Below are positions 12,171-25,129 of a stretch of 64,000 nt of DNA, piece by piece. The notes under the pieces were generated by a model that was not told the DNA's origin, searched no databases, and saw only the letters and a program-made list of their open reading frames with translations. The DNA comes from Ptychodera flava (Eukaryota; Hemichordata; Enteropneusta; Ptychoderidae): the NCBI RefSeq assembly GCF_041260155.1, contig NC_091935.1:7493501-7557500 (forward strand). Direction: 5' to 3'. The translations under genes and the position numbers were made by a program. Each line of letters starts with the position of its first letter. Position 1 is the stretch's first letter.

Positions 12171-13408
12171 TACTTCATAATAAATTAATAAACACATTAA
12201 TTAATTAAGACATCTCTGTATGGTCTGTTGTCATTGAGTTCATCACACACCACTGACCGCTCACTGAAAACAATCCACTTCTCTTGCTGGTTTCACATCT
12301 AGTGTGGAAACTTCCGCTCACATATTGGCATAAAACACGTCATTGTCCTGTTATCGTTCACCCTTCGTACACCAGTTGCATTCATCGAGAGCCTAAAGTT
12401 ATGTTTTTCGGTATATTTGAAACTTGCCATGGTTTCTTGTCGCTCGTGAATCAACTTTGGATTGCAAGTTCTTCAGAAAACAAACTTTATGCAGTACAAA
12501 CATTTATCGTGGGTGAATCGAAGTGACTGGGATAGCTAATTTGGCGAATCCTATTTCAGTGTTTGGGAAAGGCAATAAGCGTGTGTAATAGAACGATTTA
12601 CAGGGAACAACATAAAAATACAAAAGGGTCAGTTGGAGATGTATTTATCCACCATGTATACATATACAGTCGAGGCCAATTGTCAGTGTCTGTTTAACGA
12701 AAAGTGGGAAAGTTTCAAGGCCGCTTAAGAACATTTTAAACATTTAACGATATTATATATTTATGCTGATAAAGGTCCTATCGTTTCTGAAACAGACACA
12801 GAGAACAGTCTCAGCACCAATAGTATGATATATAGCGCACACGTACATGGAAAAATATGCTAGTAAACACTCATTGAACGGAGAGGAAATTTGAACAGTC
12901 AATACTTGCCTGATGTTAGTCATGTACTTGCATTACATATAAAACCTTTGGGGTTTTGAAAATTTATCCTATACAATAGTCCCGCCGGTCATATTCGTGT
13001 CAGAAGGTCTCCAGGGTGAGATTTATTTTAGGAAATATAAGTGCCTGTGAGTCATTCACGCACGTTTGATGAACTTTCGTTTGTGTAGTAACTTATCAGC
13101 AGCAACCACTTGCGCGTTAAATACATCGGCATCGCTTTTAAGTTCTTATACTTTCACAAAAGCGGCTCTCATGGGTGGACTGTAGTTCAAAGATTTGTTT
13201 GAATACAAATAAAAGGTGCGACCGTGTGGTTACAGGGGCAGGCAATGACGTCAGTTTCGTGGTAGTATCACACTGACTGTACTCCTCGCTAAAGGTATTC
13301 TTTTGACAAGGGCTCGCTAAATCTGGCCAGGTTTTTTACACGAAAATGTAAAATATTGTTTTCATTAATGGTATTCCTGAACAGTATGGTCCTGATAAAC
13401 ACGTACTG

Positions 13409-13820
13409 CAGCAAAAAAACAGGATGGTTGGACAGTCTCATATACATTACGTTTACTTTTTTGTACGTGGCACACAAGTTTTGTAGATAACATTGTACAT
13501 AAGAAGAACCGACTCATTTGAGTGTCTGGATAGAACGCAAGGGAATTGCTAAATTAGTTATCAAGTTTATCGTCGAGACCGAAGTTAATTAGGACAGCAC
13601 TCTGGCTAAACAAACCATAAAACAATGTATACCTACTGATGCCAATCTGTTTTTATAGACACACAAGGATAAACAGTGGAGTGGAGTGTTACATGATTAG
13701 TATTCCACTCAAATGAGTCGGTTCTTTTTATCTACAATGTTATCTACAAAACTTGTGTGCCAGGTACAAAAAAGTAAACGTAATGTATATGAGACTGTCC
13801 AACCATCCTGTTTTTTGCTG
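13409..13820. mobile_element. Fold-back element inserted in block 1
   Basis: Inverted arms of about 113 bases begin CAGCAAAAAAACAGGATGG on the left and end in the complement, CCATCCTGTTTTTTGCTG, on the right. They surround about 190 bases of unrelated sequence. Block 2 lacks the whole element: at about 34920 the flanks are joined as GTACTGAAGCGTATAC. This shows insertion into block 1 (or loss from block 2) after duplication. The two arms each give a short open frame sharing VNVMYMRLSNHPVF; these are by-products of the repeat. Confidence 0.85.
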
Positions 13821-15899
13821 TAAAGCTTATACATTGGTATGCAGATTAGTCACCACTTTAGCATTTCTTGAACAAAAAATCAGATTTTGTTGTTTCGGTT
13901 GTACTGTCAAACTATCCTATAAAAGGCTTCATGGATTCTGCTTATACATGATGATTTTCTGGTCAGTTATTATGTTGCAAACCTGAAATCGTAGATTATC
14001 CGTATGGAAATTGCAACCTAAAAACAAAACAATACGACGTTTTGTAACGACATCAGTAGTTGAGGAGTACTTTTCTAGCAGTATTCCACACTCATCGTTG
14101 CTGTTTTAAATTTCAGTTTCCACTCGTGGACAGATCGTGTTCTAAGCGTTTCGTAGTATATAAATTCAGGTTAACAGCCGCAGTTTTCCCACACGACAGT
14201 GTCTCTACCGACTGTTTATGCTTTCAACACCATTAACCACCACAGCGCTTTGAATGTCTTTTTCACATCCTTGCAAGGTAACTGAAATATTCACACATGG
14301 GAAATGACATGCAGACGCAGAAGTGGTCTCGAAAGCCATAGGCCACTAGAGTCAGATAAAATTCCAACAGCAGGTCACAAAATACACCTGTTATCTTGAT
14401 ACCAACTACACCACAGGCATTTTTTTCGCAGGTCGGTCTAAAGGTTACGAAACCTTCAAGCTTTTAAAACCGAGTACCAAGTTATTGCTAATCAATAAAG
14501 AGCGAAACTCTTAACTGAGCCTAACGTTTCGTCACCAACATCACACCTAAAAACATTTGTATGCCGATATAAAAGTGTCACTGCCGCTGTATTTTTCAAA
14601 GTTTTGACCAAGACATTGCGCCTTCAATAATAGAAAATGGAGGAAATGATGTCCGAAGACATCGACTTTCTCACCTTTACTAAATGAAAATACCCTAATG
14701 ACAAAGATTGAGTTTGATTGGCCCATACCGACAATGTACAAGAAATCAACAGCAGCTGCATTGTCCACAACCTACCTCGAGGCCTTATGGGTCCATCCTA
14801 GCCGTGTTTTCGATGATCGCCAAACCGCGCTTGACATGCCATAATATCGCTTGAGACGACTGGACTTTATAGAGGGTTCTCGCCAGTATCAATATGTTTT
14901 CAATGACATGTCTCTGGGGAAATTCAACTGTGATACCAAACTGTTCTATTGAAGGAGGTGGTGGAATGAACGTCAACAAGCGAACCTTCCTCTGATATGT
15001 GCCACACACCTTTAGTTCCGCATTTCCGTTTCCGAAACTTGCGCAGGCTCTTATTAAATACCGCCAGGCACCGACAAATGCAAACGTAATCTAGAGATTG
15101 ACGATCTTTGGTTGATTAAAAACTGGGGGAGAATCCATAGCAATTGTTACAAATCAAAAATTATTTGACTGCCTACAGCTTTTGGGATAATATCAACGTG
15201 ACTGGAAACAGAAAAGATAAAATTCAGGGATAAGAATCTAAGCTATCCCTGCTCCTAAAGTGATTTACATTTATGATACGAACATGAAGTTATATTTCCT
15301 TAATCTGCTTAAACCCCCCATGTAATAATGAATTCCTTCGCGGTTGTAGTTCCAAATAGAGTCAAAACTACAGTGACGTCACCATAGTCTAAATACTCTC
15401 ATACTCTCACCATAGTCTACGCCCAAGTTGAATTATCTCAATTGTTTTCAGGTTACATTAACGCATAGTACTGGTGATAATCGAATTTTATTGGATGTAC
15501 ATTTTACGATTAACTTCAGATCGATTCAGCCAACGTGAAATACGCAGTTTATATTATAGTAAATTGTAGCTGATTTAAAGTGGGCCATTAACCGAGTAAA
15601 GAATGTTTTTTTTTGTGCACAAAGCCCGAATGAAAGATGAAGTTTTTCATCTGCTAGGGATAAAGCACTTGCAACCCTTGCACGTAAACGTGACAAAAAT
15701 GTTCGCCCACCAGCCAAGAAATTACAGGAGGGGAGGGCCCTTATTTTTTTTGGATTGGTTGCTGCTTTTCACACAGGCAGTTTTGTAGGGTAATGGAATT
15801 TCACGCCTGCCTTTGCAGGAGGGTGACCGTTTTTTGCGCAAATATAAGAAAGCAAGATGTGGCCGATATGGTTTAAATGACAGGCCAACAATATAAGAA

Positions 15900-16380
15900 A
15901 TGTTCAGTCTTTACTTCTAATAATAACTAATAATTTATAAAACTGTTATATGGAAATAATAATGCGAATAATAATAGGTCTGATTTTCATGAAACTTACA
16001 GTAGAGGGTAATTTTTGGGCGCTGATGTAAACATGGCCATCGTTTTCGGGGCAAATGTTACCATGGCAAGTAAAATTACAATTTTCTTAAAAACATGAGG
16101 GAACTTGCATGTTTGTCATAGTTGCATCATAAAAGGTATTTGATGTTTCTGACTACAAATAAGGCATCCTTCGGGAACTTTGGTTTCCGTGGCAACCAGT
16201 TTAAGCAATCCAAAGTACATTTTTGCTGCATTCATGATAAAAAGAAGTTTAATTTTCATCAAACTTACAGAATAGAGGTTTTTGATGTTTGTAATTACAA
16301 ATATGGGATCCATTTTATTATTACTTGTCTCCATGGCAAAGATTTCCGCCATCAAAAGTAAAATCCTCTTCAAATGATAC
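15900..16380. repeat. Internally repeated segment with GTTTCC-type tract
   Basis: Two or three diverged copies of about 170 bases share TTTTCATGAAACTTACAG, a TTTGATGTTT motif and CATGGCAA. The same segment is present in block 2 at about 37080-37540. No coding potential is recognised. Confidence 0.5.
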
Positions 16381-17218
16381 TATCAATGTTGTGTATAGCT
16401 AATTTTAGTTGATAGTCGTTGTGAAGTGGTTGATCTATTTTTGTCGAATTAATTGAAACCGTGCATAAAAGTAGTCATTTTGAAATGCAAAGGAGGCATC
16501 ATGGGCCAGTGGCTAGAGCAATGGACCTTCTTTGAAGGTCAAAGATCAAATGAGAAATAATTTCATTAAGATGACACTGGTATTGTGTGAGACACTCATG
16601 GGGAGAGTCGCCGTTTATCGAACATGAAAATTGGGGAGGGTCATTATTTTCGAGTGCACTTTTTGCAACGCTATTTGAAAATCGCTGGCCCTCCACCCTG
16701 TAATTTTTGTCTGTCCTAAGGCAAAACAGTTTTGTTGTCTAAACCTTACATTTCAATACACTCAGTGAATGGAAGCGTCTTCTGAATAAATACGACGATA
16801 ACAGCTCACGACCTTTCCCCTGGCCTTTTTGTGCTGATTCTCCCTTTGGGTTTCAAAAAGTGCATGATTAAAAACAAAACCATACTGGTATGTGGTCTAA
16901 GCAGCCCCACGCATGTTTGTAAAACTGTGAAACCATTATCACAGTATGAAATATTCCTACGTAATGACTTAATGTTAATGAGTAATTCAAGCATGAATGT
17001 TTCCGTCGTTTAATGAAGTTTACCGCCTGCTTCCTTACGGTATTTAAGCAAATCACTGGCCTACGCAAGAATTTTGAGCCAGCCCTTTCCTTAAAACATA
17101 ATTCAGCGCTCCTTCAAATGTTTATTGGCAACCTAGCGTTACTGCATACATATCTATCTATATATCTACAACACAGACACAGACAGACAGACACATGCAG
17201 ACATACGGGCACAAGCAC

Positions 17219-17291
<73 letters not shown>

Positions 17292-17295
17292 AGTG
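17219..17295. repeat. (GA)n microsatellite
   Basis: A run of GA dinucleotides with a few interruptions, preceded by GACA units. It creates the open frames of alternating Arg and Glu (plus strand) and Leu and Ser (minus strand) seen here, which are not genes. Confidence 0.97.
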
Positions 17296-18289
17296 AGAAA
17301 GGGAGAGAGGGATGTGTGTTTGTATGTGTGTGTTTACACATTTGTATTATACATAATGGGTATGAACCTAACTTCAAAAATACACCCTAACAACACGTTA
17401 CAAACCCAACATTGTACCAAATGAGACACACCACCCACCTAGAATTTTACAAACCAAGCAAAAAGACCAACCATTTCTTCTAGGTTACTGGCAAAGACAT
17501 CTAATTCCCTAGACCGAGTCTATGCCCCACCATGCACAGCTCCCATGCAGTGAGCCAGTGCTGCTTTTCAGTGCATTGTTGGCGATGACGGCAATCAATG
17601 AATTCCATCCGATTAGTCAACTGTCCGATGGGATGGAGGATCAAATCACGTGACTTACTTCGTGACCGGAATTACATGTATATATATGCTTATAATATGT
17701 TGATTATGAAAGAAACACATTTTTTACAACTTATCAGAGATGCAGTGGATTTATTGCACCACAGGTCATTTTCCAAAGAACACTGAGTCTACCAAATCAT
17801 AGTGCCAATAAACATTTGATTAGCCATCTTTATGCCTAAAATTTGGGGACCAACTATAGATTTTGATTTTAGCCACTTATACAACCAACCCCCCACCCCC
17901 CTCCGCCGTAAGTAATAACAGCTCCTTAAACGCACACTTTTTAAGGGAAAGGAGAGATAGCAAGGTCTCATACGTGCGTATGTCTTCATTAGCCCGGGAC
18001 AATTATTTTTTCACAGTTTATTTTCATATCTGGGCCATTAACCTAAACTGTACACAATCACTGTTTCATATATTTATGAAAGTTTTACTGTTTCTTTTAT
18101 AAATATTTCAACCTTACTGTTTCAGGCAAGACATGCTCTTGCCAGTTCCGGCGGGATAAAGCTATCAATAGACAAATTCGATCTTTGAAAGCTAATAAAA
18201 ATTACGGACATCATCACACACATATTTTCCTGGTCGAAGTGTCCAACTCTGCAGTAAAGTATTTGACTTACTATCATACCTTACTAAAG

Positions 18290-18470
18290 TGAACTGACTA
18301 CACGAGGTTACAAGTTCGCCGATGCTTCCACCATGACGTCAACGAGTTGGCACGCGTTCTGTCACACTATAAACGAGGAAGTACGGCGATAGACCCTGGG
18401 AAGTTTATTTGTTGTTTCCGAAGAGCACATATAATGTAGGTCAGTCATTAATTTTGTTTCGTTTTATGTT
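18290..18470. other. Conserved non-coding stretch shared by all three blocks
   Basis: The run around CACACTATAAACGAGGAAGTA is kept at about 18362 in block 1, about 40265 in block 2 and about 62327 in the older block 3, including the following GCGATAGACCC. The preceding CAAGTTCGCCGATG and ACCATG stretch is also shared. It could hold a TATA-like element and core promoter, but no gene start is recognised next to it. The function is inference only. Confidence 0.3.
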
Positions 18471-19397
18471 CGCAGTACCACCTTTATCAAGGCACAAACT
18501 AATCCCGTTATCTTAATTAGAAATCGGCGGTCGGATCCGCTTCACATCTCTAAATGCCACCATTGATAATTTCATGACTCAATATACCATGCAGTAAATA
18601 TGTCACAGTAATCTGAACGTAGAAGTTGTTGTCTGAAATGCTCACGAAGCTGTGAGACAAAATAACACCATTTATAATGCTAGATATTCAGTTATGATAC
18701 TGGTAATGTTTGCCAGCACGATCTGCTGGCGAACTCGTCACTGCGAACCAGTGATCTAACAAGACATTATTCTGTATAAACAGATAGCGTACTGTACTAA
18801 AATTGACATCTCTAGACATTCAGTTAATCTTTTCGAGAAAAAAGTTGTAAGCACTGATTATGATACGTTATACATATGAGTTGAATTTGCGGCTGTGACA
18901 TCCTTGTCAAGTCACGATTTACTGCATCATATGTAGCCATTGTGTTCCTCAATGCTGATCAATATCATAGTCCATTACGATTACGCGCACGAGATTGCAG
19001 TCGCAATGGATGGTTACTGCAGCTTGTGGTTGAATGCATTTCCAAGTAAAGCTTACAATTTAAATAAAAACATCCGTGGTAACGATTTACGAATTTCCAA
19101 TTTCTGACGGTAACTTTCCAAAAGACAGCAGGAAATTTCTGATAAATATTAATTTTCTTTTTGTTTGTTTGTGAAGGAACTTTGACCTGTCTAGGAATCG
19201 GTCCTATTATCAAATTTATACAATGCTACAAGTTTTGTTACTGCCGCAGATCCTACATGTACAAGAAATAGTCTTCAAAGTATTGGAACTCGCTAATGAT
19301 GTAAAATACCTTCCATGTAAATAACTAAGTAGCCAAACCGAAATAATCAACGACTTTGCTTTGTGTACTTGGCCGATCCGAAAAAAGTAAATTTATG

Positions 19398-19619
19398 TCA
19401 ATTCACACAGATTGAAGACTGTGTTAACACTGATGGAACGTACAAACCATCATAGTCCCAGGGGCCCCTGGATGTTGAAAAAGATACACCAAGGTCCCCT
19501 AAGTAAGCTCTGAGTTGTTCATGGTAGAGATCGGACCAAGTGTTCTTTAGGTGGGCCAAGATCGAAGTAAAAGTTTCCTCTGACAAAAACCAACTTCCTA
19601 TAGTTAATGAGAGTAACAC
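19398..19619 (-). CDS. Unrecognised open frame, possible terminal exon or decayed gene
   Basis: A 73-codon frame on the minus strand, with a hydrophobic start (MLLSLTIGSWF) followed by mixed polar sequence (YHEQLRAYLGDLGVSF). The sister sequence at about 41380-41600 carries indels that break this frame, so it is not under shared coding constraint. No family is recognised. Confidence 0.15.
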   Translation of the reverse strand: MLLSLTIGSWFLSEETFTSILAHLKNTWSDLYHEQLRAYLGDLGVSFSTSRGPWDYDGLYVPSVLTQSSICVN

Positions 19620-20610
19620 TATAGAAAATATTAGAAAGAGTAAGACTACAATGATAATGACCGAAGGAAAACACTCATTAAAAGATTTTAGTAAATCATT
19701 TTAAAGTTTACTTTTATTGCTACACCAAATACATACACTTTGGAGAAAAACGATAAAGTGATTATGCATTAGCACTATGAAAGATCAAAACTAGCTCGTT
19801 AGCATTAAAATCTGCAGATATTTATGACAGATATGAAATGTGAAATAATTATCTCGATGATAAAGAAACCAACTTCCTACCTCGAAATTGACCACTACAA
19901 ATATGTATTCTTAAGTTGTCAAAAATTAATGTGTAAATTACTTCAAGAAGAAAATACTGAAGATATATCAACATATACAAAATATCGCTTGAAGAATTGA
20001 TAGTTTTACGTGCAAAATAACAATTAAGAATAACTACAAGTTTTTTGAATCATACAGACATCTGATAGCTACCGGAGTCACCTTTTAATAATAACAAATG
20101 TACTAAACTCTTTAGAAAGTTTAAGGATAAAACATGAATTTCAGTAGTAGAATTCAAAGGTGCTAAAGTGCTTTATATGAAATACAACAATTAAAATACA
20201 AGACTGAGAAAGAATATTGACTAATGTTATCGAAAACTAAGGCATTAAAGTTGCAAGTTACAATGTTCAATTGTTTGTATCAGTGAAAAGTATCGGAAGT
20301 AAAACATTTGATAGGTAGCTTTAGCATGAATAAAATAACACCGAGCTGTTTTTATGAAGCTGTGTTTTGGCGTACTGCTATTATAAAATTCACAACTGAT
20401 GAATTTTTATGCCATGAATTCAAAGTCATAGTACAGCCTCGATGCTGGATCACTTTTACGCATCCGTTATCCACAACAGAATTTTGCAATCGCTGAAAAC
20501 CAAAGCAAAGCCATTTCAATAAAGCTAACCGTTTTCCAGCGTCTGAAGCACAGTGCCTTTTACAGGTGGCTCTCTTCGCGTTCACGTTTGAACTGTTGCA
20601 TGGCCAGCAT

Positions 20611-21059
20611 ATGCGAAGTTATAAGTGATACACGTTACGGTGCACAGGGTGTCAGAAGTTCAGGTACAACTATTACCATAACAAGTCTGTCTGTGTGTCT
20701 GTCTGTCCCCCCTCTCTCTGATAGCCTTTGATGTTGATAGATAAAGACATTAAACCACAGGAAGTAATCCATCCCCCGATTTGCTTTCATATCCTTCTTT
20801 CTGAAACAAGCTCATAGGTTTATGTAACCATTTCATGATTGCAAAAACAGACATAACATAACAAATGTAACATGGACGGTATATTATTATTATGAGATAT
20901 AACAGCGTTTACTTTCCAACCGTATTGATACCCGCACTGTGTAAAAAAGGTATTTAAATGGCCGTTATGAGAGGGCCTGTGGATCTTAATTTTAGCCGCT
21001 TTGATTTACATAGACAGTTCTTATACACTCATAGCCATACAAGTATTGGAAATTTCCTT
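20611..21059. other. Spacer between block 1 and gene B
   Basis: About 450 bases with a short GTCT run near 20685-20705. No coding sequence or recognisable repeat is seen. It is the region immediately 3' of gene B, and no clear minus-strand polyadenylation signal was found. Confidence 0.4.
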
Positions 21060-24000
21060 CTAGGGTGCCTGACTGATGTGTTCCCTGATGGTATCAACGA
21101 TGTCGTATCGCTCAAGAGATGGCCTTTGTAATATTTCAAGAAGATTGTTGACCGTCGCGTGATTATATCTTGACCATTCCTGAAGGATTTCACCAGTTGG
21201 ATTCCTCTTCTGACTGTATATTTGGACTTGCCCGGCCGTATGCCCAAGTTCACCTTGATAGACAAAAACATTGATAAAAATCATTTCAATGCGTTTTCTA
21301 TTCAGGGGAAACTGCAGAAGACGAGTCAATACTGCAAAGGTAAACATCAGCCTCCTACAGAATTTCAGAAGCAAAGTCTACTGCGCGACCGACGAGGCTG
21401 GTGTGCCACAACATTTTTAACGGGCGATTTAGCTCCATCGCCATCATAAAATAAGGTAACTGGTTCAGTCAACTGCACACCCACTGTCCCTAAAACAATC
21501 CCCGCCACAATCACCAACATCATGTGTGTCACTTACAAGAGCCTACCATCGTGGACAACTCACCGGCCAGAAATCTCCAATCACCTGCCATGAGGTCAAC
21601 ATTTAGATGATCACAGATGTCCTTGTAAAGGATTGCTGGCATTTTAGATATGTGAGTCTCAAGCCTTATAGATACTTGTCCAGGTGACTTTAAATCGATC
21701 TTGGTACCCTGTTATCACAATAAGAATAATATTAAAAAAGTGTCCGAAATATTGAAAATTTTTTGTTTATGTACAGAAGATATAATTATTATTCTATGGA
21801 GTTTTCTTGCCTTAAGAACAGAAATAGTAACGTTTGCTATTTGTTTACGCGACAGCAGTGTTCTCTCTTGATTTGCGACTTTAAGACCTAGTCATTTTAA
21901 GTACACATCACTGAAAAGAAACATGTACTTAAAACAAATGTTTTGACCATCAAACAGCCGGCAGGGACACACTATTTAAGTAAAGAGAAAATTGTAATGA
22001 AGGAATATTTGTGGTTGATTTTTCAAGTTTTTTAAAACACCAAATCAAAGCAGGCAAAGTAGAAGGTTCTATTTTGAGATACAATTCGATGAGCTGCTCT
22101 AAATGGATACAACTTCATAAATAATCTTTACATCGTCGTTCGAGAAACATATTTCAGTAGTATATTTATTCTCCACTGTTTAAAATATAGTCTAAAAATA
22201 AAAGGATTCTAATAAGTATATGGACTCTTTTAGTAAAACCAAAGCTTAACAGAACTCACCAAAGTGGAGACTGGATACGGTTTTAATACATGGCTTCTAC
22301 CTTCACATAACAAATTCACCTTTGGATTATCATGAAGTTTGCCACCACGACTAGTAAGCTCTATGATATGCAGGCGTTCGGCGTTTTCAAATTCATCATG
22401 GGACTGGTAGGGACATGGCATTCCCAATGTGAATTCCATAAACTTGAAATCTCGTCTTCGTATGATATTCAGCTGTTTCAGAAGCCACTTGAGCAGACAT
22501 TTAGAGTCAATACCTGGGGCCTTTTGGACCATGACTTTTATCAGATTCTGTTCCATGGGAATGTGACGAACAAGTTGTAGTATGTACGTAATTTGGCCGT
22601 CGAAGGAAAACCTTGCGATGTCACTGTAGACATGTCTCTTCAGGGATGATTTCAAAACTGTTGGAGAACTCATACAACGAGCCAACAAACGCCAAAATAC
22701 AACATCAGGTAGGAAAGATCCAAAATCGAAATAGTACACGTCATCGTCATTTTGAAAAGTCTGCCATCTTGGCATAGAGTCATATCGGCCATCAATTTCG
22801 TACGCAGGTAGAATACTTGGGACGATGTACAACTGTTCATCATCTTTGGACTCTCTAGGTATCAGGCAAACGAGATCATAGGCGAGCAGTAGGGAAAGGG
22901 TCAGCTGTGTAGATATACCGACTGACTTTGTAACGTGGTTTATTAGTTTGATGTCTGCAAGTCCTCGTTTGTCCATCATGTCCCAAGATTTTGCCAAGTG
23001 ACGGGATCTTTGATTTCTTGGAGGAATAGTTATCAAGATTTTCATCAAACTGACAAGAACGTTGGGATCAAAGATTACGTACTTACTCAGATGATCATCG
23101 TCAGGTTGATATATAATTTCACCGGCCTTGTGGTAAAAAGAGAGCATTTCCTGAAACACGGGCTCTTCAACTGAAAACTGATGTTTTACACGGATTTTAA
23201 CATCATCATAAAGACAAATTGTTTGTTTGCCACCGTTTTGAAATTTACGTTCATTGATTAGTTTGTAAAAGTTCATGAATGGTACAGGAAACTCTTCACA
23301 CACGTACATCATATCTTCTATTTCTTTTAAAATGCACATCTGAAGGAAGGAAGAGTCGTTATCTAATGTGATCGAATTCTCAACTTGAAAAACGAGCATG
23401 CCCTCAGGAGTGTTGACAAAGCGATCACAGAGACTATTTACATTCAGTTTTTCTGTGAGATAGCCAACAACTTCGGAACGTTGAATAGAGCTAATGCTAT
23501 TTCGATGTGTCCCAACTAAAAATATGGCAGTGTCCTGACTTTCCGTGTGGATACAAATAGAATTTAGCCAAAACACAATTCTTTCGAGCTGTTTCTTTCT
23601 GTCGTTTATGGCGTCTACAAGACTGAATACCAATACATAAACTGAATGTGAAAACATGAAAATATGATGCGTTGAATAATACAACTCTTGACCGGCAAAA
23701 TCCCACAAACTGAGACGCGTTGCAAGGTGTTTGTCTCCTCGTATTTGCTGTCTTATTGCTTCCCGCACGTGTACGATAGGAATGGGTTGTCGCTTCACTT
23801 TACAATAAATGTACAGATCTGTAATTGGCTGCATTAAAACAGAATCACATACACAAACAAAGCTGGGATAGGCAGGTCACGAGATGGAAAGCCTAAGCCA
23901 AGAAAATGACCGATCATTATCCCGATCACTAATCCTCCTAGTCTTTTTTGCAGATATCCGAGACAAAGCGTAAGACTTTTTGCTCTACCAATACCCATGC

Positions 24001-25129
24001 CAGAAAAAATACCGATCCATATGAAGGCACCGAACACGACATACATAGCTAGATGTTGAATCCTAGGGATGCATGCCACAAGAGAAATGAAGATCAATAA
24101 AAGTCGTAGGTCTTTTGTTAATGCAAAGGTCACTTCTAGTTTATACCTATATGTGTACAATAGGCATCCAAATGTTACCCCAAGGAAAATCAAGGGAAAC
24201 CCAAGTTTGCAAGATGAGACGTTAGCGCTGTCACTGTACAATACAGGCATTGTATCTAAGGTAACGTTTCTTGCGGGTACAAGCATACATAAACCCCATG
24301 CAACACCATTTCTAAAACCGACACCATAGGATACGCCAATAATGAGGCCGACCCCATAAAATGTCCAGTGATATATCATAGTGGAGAGAACGTGTGTAAG
24401 AGATGATGATCGGAAGTATGATTGCAAGACACGACAGAAAACATCATTCAAAAATGCACGTTCCCATGAAGAATACATAAAATAAGTTGCAACATATGTC
24501 GATATGGCAAGACCAGTACCATAACGGTATGTGATCATGAAGTCATTACTCCATATTAGACAGCAAAAATAGCAAGCTAGTTGGAGGAGGCCGTAACCAT
24601 ATTCCACCGTAATTTTCTCAAGGAAAGAGAACAATAGCAGTCCGAGAATGAAAAACTTTGTAACAACTCTGATAATTTTCCAAAATGGCCATTTTATGAA
24701 GTCCATTGAGTCTCCGCCTCTGATATCATATTTTGCTGATCGTTCCTTGAACGGTGTTTTCGACGCTTGAATTGCACTTTCAGCTGTACACCACGATACA
24801 CATCTTTCAAACTCATCTGAAGTCGATATCTTACATTCTTTCCATCTGGAGTCTACATCTTTGGTCTCATACATCTTTGTTTCAATTCCTTCAGTACTGG
24901 GCTCGTCACTTTGAAACTTTTCGCCGGTCAAGAGACGCAACAGACTAGTTTTCCCAACCCTTGCATCACCGACAAACATAACTTTACTTCGATTGAATGG
25001 TAGTTTTCCACTTTGTTTGCACTTCTCGTAGAGATTTTTCACTTCACCGTCATGTGCTAGTGCTCCGAAGTTGTAAGATCTTCCATAGTTTTGCAATCCA
25101 AAGATTGTCTTTTGTAATTCGTTCGTCAT
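21060..25129 (-). CDS. Gene B: paralog of gene A, Roc-membrane-Roc-COR-Death, with one frameshift
   Basis: Exons on the minus strand are 25129-22260, 21708-21564 and 21253-21060, with the same phases and the same 145-base middle exon as gene A. The reading starts MTNELQ behind an acceptor (TTCTCTTTTCTACAG) at 25161. All landmarks match gene A: GDARVGKTS, STEGIE, the membrane domain, WDFAGQE, VGTHRNS, COR, and the Death domain (DICDHLN, GDWRFLAG, EWSRY, REHI). Next to the end of the membrane domain, near 23843, one base is missing compared with gene A (ATT-CTGTT against ATTTCTGTT). As read, the protein stops after 431 residues and the second half reopens at MQPITDLYIY. The rest is open. The shift may be a young loss-of-function change, an allele, or an assembly error in a T run. 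Residues about 45-100 and the block around WDFAGQE are identical to gene A, while the membrane segments differ much more. Confidence 0.85.

Larger units (their letters stand above)
9035..20610. repeat. Segmental duplication block 1 (about 11.5 kb)
   Basis: From TCTCTGACAAGTTTTATG at about 9045 to GTGAACTG-like sequence at about 20610 this block runs collinear with 31555-42590, with small differences throughout. A third, more diverged partial copy is at 56200-62960. The block holds the octamer satellite array, an ACAT microsatellite, a fold-back insertion, a GA microsatellite and long single-copy-like sequence. Open frames in it (for example 14547-14768, 14785-15009 and 19398-19619 on the minus strand) are short. 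Most are interrupted or shifted in the sister copy, so I call no gene. Gene B follows directly to the right. Confidence 0.85.

Noticed and set aside
13289-13986. Two similar small proteins sharing VNVMYMRLSNHPVF
   Set aside because: They are the two arms of one fold-back element read from opposite strands.
14547-15009. A conserved two-exon gene on the minus strand of blocks 1 and 2
   Set aside because: The first frame is similar in both blocks but the second is interrupted in block 2, and block 3 shows frame-shifting indels.
17013-17390. Arg/Glu-rich protein of 125 codons and its Leu/Ser-rich minus-strand partner
   Set aside because: Translation of the GA microsatellite; not kept in the sister block.
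22230-25129. Gene B as two separate genes (N-terminal membrane protein and a Roc-COR protein)
   Set aside because: Gene A shows one continuous frame, and a single missing base explains the break; a 26-base GT…AG stretch at the break is too short to be an intron.
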